Shown here one piece after another: positions 36,323-44,961 of a DNA stretch of 64,000 nt. This stretch comes from Ciceribacter sp. T2.26MG-112.2. Lineage in GTDB: Bacteria; Pseudomonadota; Alphaproteobacteria; Rhizobiales; Rhizobiaceae. Positions within the stretch are counted from its first letter, which is position 1, and the number at the start of each line of letters is the position of its first letter. Location: positions 124,001 through 188,000 of the forward strand of contig NZ_UEYQ01000001.1 in the NCBI RefSeq assembly GCF_900492205.1. The letters are read 5' to 3'. The translations under genes were made by a program, and so were the position numbers. The notes under the pieces are model-generated. The model made no database searches and was not told the origin of the DNA. It saw only the letters and a program-made list of their open reading frames with translations.

Positions 36323-36957
36323 CGTTCGAGCTCAAGTCGGTTTCGGGCAGATCAATCCTCTTCGTCATGGCGGTGGAAGCCGAATACGGCTCATTCCTGC
36401 GCTCGCGGATCGAACCTTTGATGACGGGGGTCGGCCCGGTCGAGGCCGCCATCGCGCTGACGCGGGCGCTCTCCGGGCTGGAGGCGGAGAACCAGCGGCC
36501 CGATCTCGTCGTCTCGCTCGGCTCCGCCGGCTCGGCCAGGCTGGAGCAGACCGAAATCTACCAGGCCTCCTCGGTCTCCTATCGCGACATGGACGCCTCG
36601 CCGCTCGGTTTTGAAAAGGGCCGCACGCCGTTTCTCGACCTGCCCGCCGCAGTCGAACTGCCGCTGCGCATTCCGGGCGTGCCGACCGCCAGCCTGTCTA
36701 CCGGCGCCAATATCGTCTCGGGCGCCACCTATGACGCGATCGACGCGGACATGGTGGATATGGAAACCTTCGCGGTCCTGAGGACCTGCCATGCCTTCAA
36801 CCTGCCGCTGATCGGACTGCGCGGCATTTCCGACGGCAAGCAGGAGCTCAAGCATGTCGATGACTGGAAGGAATATCTCCACGTCGTCGATCGCAAGCTG
36901 GCGCTCACGGTCGACAGCCTGTTCGAGGCGCTGGAAGACGGCGTTTTCTGGTTCTAA
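36319..36957 (+). CDS. Phosphorylase-superfamily MTA/SAH nucleosidase-like protein
   Basis: This 212-residue protein begins SILFVMAVEAEYGSFL and carries PLMTGVGPVEAAIALTRAL, LVVSLGSAGSARLEQTEIYQASSV, and the purine-site segment DMVDMETFAVLRTCHAFNLPLIGLRGISDG. The M-E-x-F-A and D-G pairs are those of 5'-methylthioadenosine/S-adenosylhomocysteine nucleosidases. It is likely to cleave a purine nucleoside in methionine/SAM salvage. AAGGAG lies inside the end of the thioesterase gene. A palindromic repeat follows two bases after the stop. Confidence 0.85.
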   Translation: MTFELKSVSGRSILFVMAVEAEYGSFLRSRIEPLMTGVGPVEAAIALTRALSGLEAENQRPDLVVSLGSAGSARLEQTEIYQASSVSYRDMDASPLGFEKGRTPFLDLPAAVELPLRIPGVPTASLSTGANIVSGATYDAIDADMVDMETFAVLRTCHAFNLPLIGLRGISDGKQELKHVDDWKEYLHVVDRKLALTVDSLFEALEDGVFWF

Positions 36958-36958
36958 A

Positions 36959-37003
36959 GCATGTCTCGCGAACCTGTGAAGCGGTTTCGCGAAGAAGACA
37001 TGC
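36959..37003. repeat. Rhizobial-type palindromic intergenic repeat
   Basis: GCATGTC-TCGCGAA (36959-36972) is mirrored by TTCGCGA (36986-36992) and GACATGC (36997-37003). The pattern (GCATGTC, CGCGAA, a GTGAAGCGGTTTCGCG centre, then GACATGCGCAAA) matches a dispersed palindrome I recall from many Rhizobiaceae intergenic regions. Only one copy was noticed in this window. Confidence 0.55.
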
Positions 37004-37138
37004 GCAAACAGAAGACTGCAGCCGATCGCGGAAATCCGAACCAACGCGACCGACTGTAGGGCCGGATCGCCCGGAATTGCGGACAATCGGCACAATTCTC
37101 CGATTGAAAGAAGCCACGCTTTTCATTAAAGGCTCGCC

Positions 37139-38701
37139 ATGACCCAGACAGCACATCCCGACAGCGTCCTCATCATCGATTTCGGCAGCCAGGTAACGCA
37201 GCTGATCGCACGCCGCGTGCGCGAAGCCGGCGTCTATTGCGAGATCGTCCCCTTCCAGTCCGCCGAAGAAGGTTTCCACCGGCTGAAGCCGAAGGCGATC
37301 ATCCTGTCGGGCAGCCCTGCCTCGACGCTGGACGAGGGAAGCCCTCGCGCGCCGCAGGTCATCTTCGACAGCGGTCTGCCGATTTTCGGCATCTGCTATG
37401 GCCAGCAGACGATGTGCGCCCAGCTCGGCGGCAAGGTCGAAAGCGGCCACCACCGCGAATTCGGTCGCGCCTTCCTCGAGATCGACAAGGAATGCCCGCT
37501 GTTCGAGGGCCTGTGGTCCGCCGGCTCGCGCCACCAGGTGTGGATGAGCCACGGCGACCGCGTCACCGCGATCCCCCCGGGCTTCGAGGTCGTTGCGACC
37601 TCGTCCAACGCCCCCTTCGCCTTCATCGCCGACGAGAAGCGCAAGTATTACGCCGTGCAGTTCCATCCGGAAGTCGTGCACACGCCGGACGGCGCCAAGC
37701 TGATCGGCAACTTCATCCACAAGATCGCCGGGCTCAAGGGCGACTGGACCATGTCGGCCTATCGCGCCAAGGCCGTGCAGGCCATCCGTGACCAGGTCGG
37801 CGACAAGCGCGTCATCTGCGCACTGTCGGGCGGTGTCGATTCCTCGGTCGCCGCGCTTTTGATCCACGAGGCCGTCGGCGACCAGCTGACCTGCATCCTC
37901 GTCGACCACGGCCTGATGCGCAAGAACGAGGCTGCCGACGTGGTCGCCATGTTCAAGGAACACTACAACCTCCACCTCATCCATGTCGATGCGATCGACC
38001 GCTTCGTCGGCGAACTGGAAGGTGTGAGCGACCCGGAAACCAAGCGCAAGATCATCGGCCGCCTGTTCATCGAGACCTTCGAGGACGAGGCGAAGAAGCT
38101 CGGCGGCGCCGACTTCCTCGGCCAGGGCACGCTTTATCCCGACGTTATCGAGAGCGTCTCGTTTACCGGCGGGCCCTCGGTGACGATCAAGTCGCACCAC
38201 AATGTCGGAGGCTTGCCGGAGCGCATGAACATGCAGCTCGTCGAGCCGCTGCGCGAGCTGTTCAAGGACGAGGTTCGCGTTCTCGGCAAGGAACTGGGCC
38301 TTCCCGACAGCTTCATCGGCCGCCATCCCTTCCCAGGTCCGGGTCTGGCGATCCGCTGCCCCGGCGGCATCACCCGCGAAAAGCTCGAGATCCTGCGCGA
38401 AGCAGACGCCATCTATCTCGACGAAATCCGCAAGGCCGGCCTCTACGACGCCATCTGGCAGGCCTTTGCCGTGCTGCTGCCGGTGCAGACCGTCGGCGTC
38501 ATGGGCGACGGGCGCACCTATGAATTCGTCTGCGCGCTGCGCGCCGTCACCTCGGTCGATGGCATGACAGCGGACTTCTACCACTACGACATGGAATTCC
38601 TCGGCCGCGCCGCCACCCGCATCATCAACGAAGTGCGCGGCATCAACCGCGTCGTCTACGACGTCACGTCGAAGCCGCCCGGCACGATCGAGTGGGAATG
38701 A
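37139..38701 (+). CDS. guaA: GMP synthase (glutamine-hydrolysing)
   Basis: This 520-residue enzyme converts XMP to GMP. The N-terminal class-I glutamine amidotransferase domain carries ILSGSPAST, the nucleophile cysteine in [10 protein letters not shown], and the histidine/glutamate pair in [10 protein letters not shown]. The ATP pyrophosphatase P-loop is [12 protein letters not shown]. The C-terminal dimerisation domain ends [17 protein letters not shown]. Length is normal (about 520-525). A strong terminator follows. Confidence 0.97.
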   Translation: MTQTAHPDSVLIIDFGSQVTQLIARRVREAGVYCEIVPFQSAEEGFHRLKPKAIILSGSPASTLDEGSPRAPQVIFDSGLPIFGICYGQQTMCAQLGGKVESGHHREFGRAFLEIDKECPLFEGLWSAGSRHQVWMSHGDRVTAIPPGFEVVATSSNAPFAFIADEKRKYYAVQFHPEVVHTPDGAKLIGNFIHKIAGLKGDWTMSAYRAKAVQAIRDQVGDKRVICALSGGVDSSVAALLIHEAVGDQLTCILVDHGLMRKNEAADVVAMFKEHYNLHLIHVDAIDRFVGELEGVSDPETKRKIIGRLFIETFEDEAKKLGGADFLGQGTLYPDVIESVSFTGGPSVTIKSHHNVGGLPERMNMQLVEPLRELFKDEVRVLGKELGLPDSFIGRHPFPGPGLAIRCPGGITREKLEILREADAIYLDEIRKAGLYDAIWQAFAVLLPVQTVGVMGDGRTYEFVCALRAVTSVDGMTADFYHYDMEFLGRAATRIINEVRGINRVVYDVTSKPPGTIEWE

Positions 38702-39002
38702 GGCTTCCTGCCTCTTTTTCGGACATTCTTGGCGGCCGGTGACCTTGTTACCGGCCGCCACTCGTTTTGCCCTACCCTTGCCAGTCCACCACCCCGAATA
38801 GTTCCACGGCAAAATCGGCAATTTAAGAAGATAATTTCTATCGTATTATATTTATATAATCATTATATATTTCAGCCTATCTCAATACATAGAGAAGTTA
38901 CAATTTATAAACCATACCACTCTACGCTCCCCAAAGAAGATTCGAGATCAATATTAGACGACTCGAAGTTTCCAGAGATCTATTTTCGGCGAGGGGGCCG
39001 CC
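38702..39002. other. Intergenic region between guaA and the globin-coupled transducer
   Basis: About 300 bases. It holds the guaA terminator (38731-38766), then an AT-rich island from about 38812 to 38960. In 38821-38880 only 10 of 60 bases are G or C, extreme for this genome. Within it TATATAAT, one C, then ATTATATA makes a perfect palindrome (38853-38869). No gene is supportable here; it is probably the promoter and control region of the transducer. Confidence 0.6.
38731..38766 (+). terminator. Terminator after guaA
   Basis: GGCGGCCGGT (38731-38740) pairs perfectly with ACCGGCCGCC (38750-38759) around a 9-base loop. CTCGTTTTG follows. It lies 30 bases after the guaA stop. Confidence 0.75.
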
Positions 39003-40571
39003 ATGACCAATTTCAAGCAGGACACCGTGCATTCCACGACCACCCATGCGGTCGAGCCATCAGCCGGAGAAAATGTCGAGCAGCGCCTCGACTTCATGCA
39101 GCTTTCGAAGTCCGACCGGGAGGGAATCCGCAGCCTGAAGGCGCTGGTTGACCGGGAACTACCGAAAGGGTTGGACAAGTTCTATTCGCAGCTGCGCAAG
39201 ACACAGGAGGTCCGCCGGTTCTTCTCCTCCGACGAACATATCGATCGCGCCAAGGGCGCGCAGGTGAACCACTGGTCGAAAATCTCGCAAGGCGACTTCA
39301 GCGCCGACTATGTCGCCAAGGTCAGAACGATCGGCACCGTGCATGCCCGCATCGGCCTCGAGCCGCGCTGGTATATCGGCGGCTACGCCATCGTGCTTGA
39401 TCATCTGGTCCAGGAAGTCGTTCGCGATGCCTTTGCCGGAAAGGGCATGTTCGGCATGGGACGGGCCAAGATAGAGGAGACCGGACGGGTGCTCGGCGCG
39501 CTGGTCAAGGCCGTGATGCTCGACATGGACCTCGCCATCTCCGTCTACATTGACGAGGCCGAGGTGGCCAAGCAGAAGGCGCAAGCCGAGGCGATCACCG
39601 CTGAGCGTAAACTCGTCTGCGACATCTTCGGCGATGCCATGGCCCGCATCGCCGCCAAGGACCTGACCCACTGCATGGGTCACGACGCGCCCGAGGCCTA
39701 TCACTCGGTCTGTTGCGACTTCAACAACGCGACGCAAGAACTGGCCGCGACGATCGGCGCCATCGAGACCGGGATGCGCCACATCAACAGTGGTAGCGAG
39801 GAGATCCGACAGGCGGCGGAGGATCTGGCCAAGCGCACCGAGCGACAGGCGGCCTCGCTCGGGGAGACCGCGGCCTCGCTCGACGAAATCACCACGACCG
39901 TGGGCGACTCGACCCGGCGCGCCGGCGAGGCGAGCCTGCTGGTGGAGCGGATGAAGAACGGCGCCGAGCATTCGGGTGAGATCGTCAAGCAGGCCGTGTC
40001 GGCAATGGACGCGATCGAAGCCTCCTCCACCGCGATCGGCAATATCATCGGCGTTATCGACAACATCGCCTTCCAGACGAACCTGCTGGCGCTGAATGCG
40101 GGCGTCGAAGCGGCCCGCGCCGGCGAGGCCGGGAAAGGATTCGCGGTGGTAGCCCAGGAAGTCCGTGAACTGGCCCAACGATCCGCCCAGGCAGCGCGCG
40201 AGATCAAGGACCTGATCACCCGGTCCGGTGAACAGGTGCGCAATGGCGTCGAGCTTGTCGGCAATACAGGCGAGGCGCTGCAGGCGATCGTCACCGATGT
40301 CGGAGAACTCGCCCATCACATCAGCGCCATCGTTCAGGCGGCCCGCGAGCAATCGACTGCACTCACCGAGATCAACACTGCCGTCAACAGTATGGACCAG
40401 GCGACCCAGCAGAACGCGGCCATGGTTGAGCAATCGACGGCAGCCACGCACGCGCTTACGGGCGAAATCGGCCGCATCGTCGGGATGATCCGCCAGTTCG
40501 AGACGGGAAATCCGGCCTTGATCCTCGGGGAAGATGCGCCCGGCGACGGGCGGCGGCGGCCGGCGGCCTGA
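39003..40571 (+). CDS. Globin-coupled (HemAT-like) soluble methyl-accepting chemotaxis protein
   Basis: This 522-residue transducer has no membrane segments. Residues about 30-190 form a sensor globin with the proximal heme histidine at His114 in [19 protein letters not shown], the pattern of HemAT oxygen sensors. A linker/HAMP-like stretch leads to an MCP signalling hairpin with tip [49 protein letters not shown]. No CheR-docking pentapeptide ends the protein (it ends GRRRPAA). It probably senses oxygen or another heme ligand and drives CheA. A GAGGGGG site precedes the ATG, downstream of an AT-rich region. Confidence 0.9.
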   Translation: MTNFKQDTVHSTTTHAVEPSAGENVEQRLDFMQLSKSDREGIRSLKALVDRELPKGLDKFYSQLRKTQEVRRFFSSDEHIDRAKGAQVNHWSKISQGDFSADYVAKVRTIGTVHARIGLEPRWYIGGYAIVLDHLVQEVVRDAFAGKGMFGMGRAKIEETGRVLGALVKAVMLDMDLAISVYIDEAEVAKQKAQAEAITAERKLVCDIFGDAMARIAAKDLTHCMGHDAPEAYHSVCCDFNNATQELAATIGAIETGMRHINSGSEEIRQAAEDLAKRTERQAASLGETAASLDEITTTVGDSTRRAGEASLLVERMKNGAEHSGEIVKQAVSAMDAIEASSTAIGNIIGVIDNIAFQTNLLALNAGVEAARAGEAGKGFAVVAQEVRELAQRSAQAAREIKDLITRSGEQVRNGVELVGNTGEALQAIVTDVGELAHHISAIVQAAREQSTALTEINTAVNSMDQATQQNAAMVEQSTAATHALTGEIGRIVGMIRQFETGNPALILGEDAPGDGRRRPAA

Positions 40572-40680
40572 TGGAGCCCCGTTCACGGCCACGCTTGCGG
40601 AATGTCGCGGTTTTGTTATTCCAGTCAGCGCGTGCCGAACTGGCCGCCTTTCCCGCCCAGCCTCGACGAGGACCGATTCC

Positions 40681-41031
40681 ATGGCAGCCATGATCTACGG
40701 CATCAAGAACTGTGACACGATGAAAAAGGCGCGCCTGTGGCTCGACGAACACGGCGTCGACTATGCCTTCCACGACTACAAGGCCTCGGGGATCGACCGG
40801 GAACACCTCGAGCGCTGGTGCACCGATGCCGGCTGGGAGACCGTGCTCAATCGTGCCGGAACCACGTTCAGACAACTGCCCAACGAGGCCAAGGCCGATC
40901 TTGACCCGGAAAAGGCAATCTCTCTGATGCTCGCCCAGCCGTCGATGATCAAGCGGCCCGTGCTGGAAGCGAACGGCAAGCTGCTGATCGGCTTCAAGCC
41001 GGAGATCTATGCCGCCGAACTGAAGGCCTGA
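40681..41031 (+). CDS. ArsC/Spx-like reductase family protein (YffB type)
   Basis: This 116-residue thioredoxin-fold protein begins MAAMIYGIKNCDTMKKARLWLDEHGVDYAFHDYK. It has the single-cysteine C-D-T-M motif of the YffB branch rather than a CxxC. GTTFRQLPNEAKADLD and QPSMIKRPVLEANGKLLIGF are further family strands. It may use glutathione as co-substrate; a role in arsenate reduction should not be assumed. The start at 40681 has GAGGA upstream. YbaK starts three bases after its stop. Confidence 0.85.
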   Translation: MAAMIYGIKNCDTMKKARLWLDEHGVDYAFHDYKASGIDREHLERWCTDAGWETVLNRAGTTFRQLPNEAKADLDPEKAISLMLAQPSMIKRPVLEANGKLLIGFKPEIYAAELKA

Positions 41032-41034
41032 GCC

Positions 41035-41508
41035 ATGGCAAAAACGACACGGGCGACGCAGTTTCTCGAAAAGGCCGGCGTCGCCTTCACCACCGTGACC
41101 TATGACTACGATCCGAATGCCGAGCGCACCGGATTGCAGGCGGCGGAGGCGATCGGCGAGGCGCCGCACCGCGTGCTGAAGACGCTGATGGCCGAACTCG
41201 ACGGCAAGCCGGTCTGTGTCGTGGTGCCCTCCGACAGGGAGGTGAGCATGAAGAAACTGGCAGCCGCCTTCGGCGGCAAGCATGCGGCGATGATGAAACC
41301 GGCCGTGGCCGAGAAGACGACCGGCTATGTGGTCGGCGGCATCAGCCCCTTCGGCCAGAAGAAGCCGGTCCCGACCGCGATCGAGGTCGAGGCCCTGGCG
41401 GAACCACTGGTCTACATGAACGGCGGCCAGCGCGGCCTCCAGGTTCGGCTTTCGCCGCAAGATGCGCTGAAGGTCCTGGGCGCCATCACGGCCCCTCTGG
41501 TCAGTTGA
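41035..41508 (+). CDS. ybaK: Cys-tRNA(Pro)/Cys-tRNA(Cys) deacylase YbaK
   Basis: This 157-residue single-domain protein of the YbaK/EbsC type has TRATQFLEKAGVAFTTVTYDYDPNAERTGLQAAEAIGEAPHRVLKTLMAEL. It also has a conserved lysine-rich VVVPSDREVSMKKLAAAFGGKHAAMM and GYVVGGISPFGQKKPVPTAI. YbaK trans-edits Cys-tRNA(Pro). It is probably co-transcribed with the ArsC-like gene 3 bases upstream. Confidence 0.92.
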   Translation: MAKTTRATQFLEKAGVAFTTVTYDYDPNAERTGLQAAEAIGEAPHRVLKTLMAELDGKPVCVVVPSDREVSMKKLAAAFGGKHAAMMKPAVAEKTTGYVVGGISPFGQKKPVPTAIEVEALAEPLVYMNGGQRGLQVRLSPQDALKVLGAITAPLVS

Positions 41509-41613
41509 AGCCGCCATTCCGTTTCCGGGGTTGCCCCAGCATGGCGCCTTCATTTTCGCCGCAAAGCGCTTTAGGCTGGTCGCACCTATCGCCAACAACC
41601 CTCAGGCTTCCCC

Positions 41614-42867
41614 ATGACATTCCTGCCCGAATTTGAAATCGCCGTCGATCCGGTCCGTCTTGAAAAGCTCGCCCAAGTGGCCGTCAAGGTCGGCCTGCAA
41701 TTGGAAAAGGGCCAGGATCTGGTGATGACCGCGCCGCTGGCAGCCCTGCCGCTCGCCCGGCTGATCACCAAGCACGCCTACCTGGCCGGCGCCGGCATCG
41801 TCACCACTTTCTATGCCGACGAAGAGGCGACGCTTGCCCGCTACGATCACGCCCCGGACGAGAGCTTCGACAAGGCGTCCGGCTGGCTCTATGACGGCAT
41901 GGCCAAGGCCTATGAGAAAGGCGCGGCGCGGCTGGCCATCGCCGGCGACAATCCGATGCTGTTGTCCGGCCAGGATCCGGCCAAGGTGGCGCGCGCCAAC
42001 AAGGCAAATTCGATCGCCTACAAGCCGGCTCTGGAGCACATCTCCAATTTCGACATCAACTGGAACATCTGCTCCTATCCGAACCCGTCCTGGGCAAAAC
42101 TGGTCTTCCCGGACCTGCCGATCGCCGAGGCCGTCGAAAAGCTCGCCGAGGCGATTTTCGCCGCCTCGCGGGTCAACGAGGCCGATCCGGTCGCGGCCTG
42201 GGCGGCCCACAATGCGGAGCTTCGCAAGCGGTCGACCTGGCTGAACGGTGAGCGCTTCGCGGCGCTGCATTTTGCCGGCCCCGGCACGGACCTGACCGTC
42301 GGCCTTGCCGACGGTCACGAATGGCATGGCGGCGCGTCCACGGCCAAGAACGGCATCACCTGCAATCCCAACATCCCGACGGAGGAGGTGTTCACCACGC
42401 CGCATGCGCTGAAGGTCGAGGGCCATGTCTCGTCCACCAAGCCGCTGTCGCATCAAGGCACGCTGATCGACAATATCCAGGTGCGGTTCGAGGGCGGTCG
42501 CATCGTCGAGGCGAAGGCGTCGAAGGGCGAGGAAGTGCTCCTAAAGGTGCTCGACACCGACGAGGGGGCGCGCAGGCTGGGCGAAGTGGCGCTGGTGCCG
42601 CATTCCTCGCCCATCTCGGCCTCCGGCATCCTGTTCTACAACACGCTGTTCGACGAGAACGCGTCGTGCCACATCGCACTCGGCCAGTGCTATTCCAAGT
42701 GCTTCCTCGATGGGGCCTCGCTGACAGCCGACCAGATCAAGGCGCAGGGCGGCAATGCCTCGCTGATCCACATCGACTGGATGATCGGCTCGGACAAAGT
42801 CGACATCGACGGCATCCGCGCCGACGGCGCGAAGGTGCCGGTGATGCGCAAGGGCGAATGGGCCTGA
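41614..42867 (+). CDS. Aminopeptidase, M29 (thermophilic AmpS/PepS) family
   Basis: This 417-residue metalloaminopeptidase has an N-terminal domain with LARLITKHAYLAGAGIVTTFYADEEATLARY. The C-terminal metal domain contains NIPTEEVFTTPHALKVEGHV (E and H ligands), GEVALVPHSSPIS (H) and DWMIGSDKVDIDGI (D ligands). This is the M29 set E-E-H-Y-H-D. It is cytoplasmic and removes N-terminal residues from peptides. Length is normal (about 410-420). Confidence 0.92.
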   Translation: MTFLPEFEIAVDPVRLEKLAQVAVKVGLQLEKGQDLVMTAPLAALPLARLITKHAYLAGAGIVTTFYADEEATLARYDHAPDESFDKASGWLYDGMAKAYEKGAARLAIAGDNPMLLSGQDPAKVARANKANSIAYKPALEHISNFDINWNICSYPNPSWAKLVFPDLPIAEAVEKLAEAIFAASRVNEADPVAAWAAHNAELRKRSTWLNGERFAALHFAGPGTDLTVGLADGHEWHGGASTAKNGITCNPNIPTEEVFTTPHALKVEGHVSSTKPLSHQGTLIDNIQVRFEGGRIVEAKASKGEEVLLKVLDTDEGARRLGEVALVPHSSPISASGILFYNTLFDENASCHIALGQCYSKCFLDGASLTADQIKAQGGNASLIHIDWMIGSDKVDIDGIRADGAKVPVMRKGEWA

Positions 42868-42912
42868 GCGGTTCAATGATCGGAGAGGCCGGTCCTGCCG
42901 GCCTTTCCAGCG

Positions 42913-43800
42913 TCAGACGGCGGCTGACATTGCCGGCGGCGGCCGGGAGGCCCACTGCGCCGACCAGACGCTGACGAGCACCGCCACGAAGCCGAGCATT
43001 TGCAGCGGCGACAGGTTCTGGCCGAGCAGCGTCCAGCCGAACAGCGTCGCGACCAGCGGGCTCAGGAAGCCGAGCGAGGCCACCGCCGACGGCTCGAGGC
43101 GGGCAAGGCCCCAGAACCAGACGAGATACGTCAGGGCTCCGCCGATCAGTCCCAGATGGATGAAGCCGAGATAGTTCTCGAGTGTCAGGGATGGCAGCGC
43201 CGGTTCCAGCAGCAGCGCCAAAGGCACCAGCATGATGCCACCCGCGGTCAACTGCCAGGCGGTGAAGGTCAGGCTGGAGACCGGCGGACGCCAATGGCGA
43301 GAGAGCACCGTGCCCGCCGCCATGGACGCGGCCCCGGCAAGGCCTGCCGCCACGCCCAGCGGGTCGAGCGCCGCCTTTGGCGTCAGTATCAGCAGGGCCA
43401 CGCCGAACAGCCCTCCGGCCGCCGCCAGCACCACCGCCCGGCGCATCGGAGTGCCGATCACGAGCCGGGCGAGGCCGATGACGATCAGCGGCTGGATCGC
43501 CCCCACCGTGGCGGCGACGCCGCCCGGCAGGCGATAGGCCGAGACGAAGAGCATGGCCCAGAAGAAGGTGAAGTTCAGACCGCCGAGCACGAACACGCGC
43601 GGCCACCAGCGGCCGGACGGCAGCTGCTGCACGATGGCGAGTAGCAAAAGCCCGGCCGGCAGGGCGCGCAGCATGGCGACCGTGAGGGGGTAGCCCTGCG
43701 GCAGCAGGCCGGTGGTGACGATGTAGGTGCTGCCCCAGATCGCCGGCGCCAGCGCGGTCAGGGCGATCACCGCCAAGGGCGATTTTGTCTTAACTTCCAT
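42913..43800 (-). CDS. PecM-like drug/metabolite transporter (EamA, DMT superfamily)
   Basis: This 295-residue, ten-helix inner-membrane protein has two EamA repeats. The N-terminus LAPAIWGSTYIVTTGLLPQGYPLTVAMLRALPAGLLLL and VFVLGGLNFTFFWAMLFVSAYRLPGGVAATVGAIQPL closely resemble PecM of Dickeya and Agrobacterium. PecM is the transporter paired with the urate-sensing MarR regulator PecS. Here it is divergent from such a regulator, separated by 78 bases with a perfect palindrome. The exported compound is unknown. Confidence 0.85.
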   Translation of the reverse strand: MEVKTKSPLAVIALTALAPAIWGSTYIVTTGLLPQGYPLTVAMLRALPAGLLLLAIVQQLPSGRWWPRVFVLGGLNFTFFWAMLFVSAYRLPGGVAATVGAIQPLIVIGLARLVIGTPMRRAVVLAAAGGLFGVALLILTPKAALDPLGVAAGLAGAASMAAGTVLSRHWRPPVSSLTFTAWQLTAGGIMLVPLALLLEPALPSLTLENYLGFIHLGLIGGALTYLVWFWGLARLEPSAVASLGFLSPLVATLFGWTLLGQNLSPLQMLGFVAVLVSVWSAQWASRPPPAMSAAV

Positions 43801-43842
43801 TATCTCGACCTCAAACTATATTGTCAGATTACCCGCGGATAT

Positions 43843-43854
43843 CTTGACGTCAAG
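43843..43854. promoter_or_regulatory. Palindromic operator in the pecM/pecS intergenic region
   Basis: CTTGACGTCAAG is a perfect 12-bp palindrome located midway between the two divergent genes, 24 bases before the MarR start. Its position and symmetry fit a MarR-dimer operator controlling both promoters. Binding is inferred. Confidence 0.65.
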
Positions 43855-43878
43855 CAAAATTCTCGGCTAGCTAGTCCC

Positions 43879-44376
43879 ATGAACTTTTCCAAGCCCGATG
43901 CCGTCGACCAGATTCTCGCCCAGTGGAACAGGGAGCGGCCCGACCTCGACGTCTCCGCCATGGGGCCGCTCGGAAGGCTGGCTCGGCTGCGCACCCATCT
44001 GTCACGCGAGATCGACGCAGTTCTTTCAGCCCACGGGCTGAACAGCTCGACCTTCGACGTCCTGGCGACGCTGCGCCGGTCGGGCGCGCCATACCGTCTC
44101 TCGCCGTCCGACCTGATGGCGACGATGATGGTCACCTCGGGCACCATGACAAACCGCATTGACCAGTTGGAGAAGCAGGGCCTCGTCGAGCGCCTGCCCA
44201 ATCCGGACGACCGGCGCGGCCTGCTCGTGGCGCTGACGCCCAAGGGGCGCACGCTGGTGGACGAGGCGGTGACGGCGCATGTCGCCAATCAGGAGCGGCT
44301 GATGGCCGCGCTCACCGTCGAGGAACGCCAGGCGCTCGACGCGCTTCTGAGGCGACATCTGTCTGCCTTCGAATAA
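43879..44376 (+). CDS. MarR-family regulator, PecS-like (urate-responsive type)
   Basis: This is a 165-residue winged-helix repressor. An N-terminal extension with a tryptophan (AVDQILAQWNRERPDLD, Trp16) precedes the MarR core, as in urate-binding HucR/PecS proteins. The recognition region is YRLSPSDLMATMMVTSGTMTNRIDQLEKQGLVERLPNPDDRRGLLVALT. It probably represses itself and the divergent PecM-like transporter through the palindrome between them. Ligand identity is by family analogy only. Confidence 0.82.
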   Translation: MNFSKPDAVDQILAQWNRERPDLDVSAMGPLGRLARLRTHLSREIDAVLSAHGLNSSTFDVLATLRRSGAPYRLSPSDLMATMMVTSGTMTNRIDQLEKQGLVERLPNPDDRRGLLVALTPKGRTLVDEAVTAHVANQERLMAALTVEERQALDALLRRHLSAFE

Positions 44377-44510
44377 TTCGGCGGGCCGTCCGCCACGCGG
44401 ACCCATTTAAATCCCCGGCGGATATCCTATCTTCAACGAAGAACGGCTTGTTGCGGAACGGCTCGATTGTTGCCCCTCAAGCCCGATCGGCACAACAAGG
44501 AGAAGAGACC

Positions 44511-44852
44511 ATGGGACGGATCACAGGCGCAATGTTCGCGAGCCTTTCTCTGCTCACCGTCGCGACATCCCCGGCCATTGCCGACGACGCCGAATTGGCG
44601 GCGATCCTGTTCGGGCGCAACTACAATGATGGCGTCACGGCCGTTTCCGTCTGGCCCGGACATGCCGATCGCGGCGGGGGCGGGGCCGCAGAGCCGACCT
44701 CGCAGACGCCGGCCCGCCTGCGCGCAGCGCAGGCCGAAGTGGCCGCGGATCCGACGCTTCAGGCAGCGATCGAAAGACGCCATATCGCCCTGCATAACGT
44801 CGTCTGGGTCGAGACGGCGGCCAATGGTGGCCGGATCCTCTATTACCGCTGA
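44511..44852 (+). CDS. Hypothetical exported protein, 113 residues
   Basis: The signal peptide MGRITGAMFASLSLLTVATSPAIAD is followed by a mature region of about 88 residues: ELAAILFGRNYNDGVTAVSVWPGHADRG and LRAAQAEVAADPTLQAAIERRHIALHNVVWVE. AAGGAGAAGAG sits before ATG 44511. The reading frame shows normal GC-rich third positions. No family is recognised. Another open frame overlaps it, but its product is arginine/serine-rich and shadow-like. Confidence 0.6.
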   Translation: MGRITGAMFASLSLLTVATSPAIADDAELAAILFGRNYNDGVTAVSVWPGHADRGGGGAAEPTSQTPARLRAAQAEVAADPTLQAAIERRHIALHNVVWVETAANGGRILYYR

Positions 44853-44961
44853 GCACCGTTCCAGGGTCAACGCGTCCGTTCCTTGGCGTGAGAACCGCCG
44901 AGACGATGAAGGCGATCGTTCAGCGGACGCACCGAAGCGATGGCAGCGCGCCGTCCACCTT

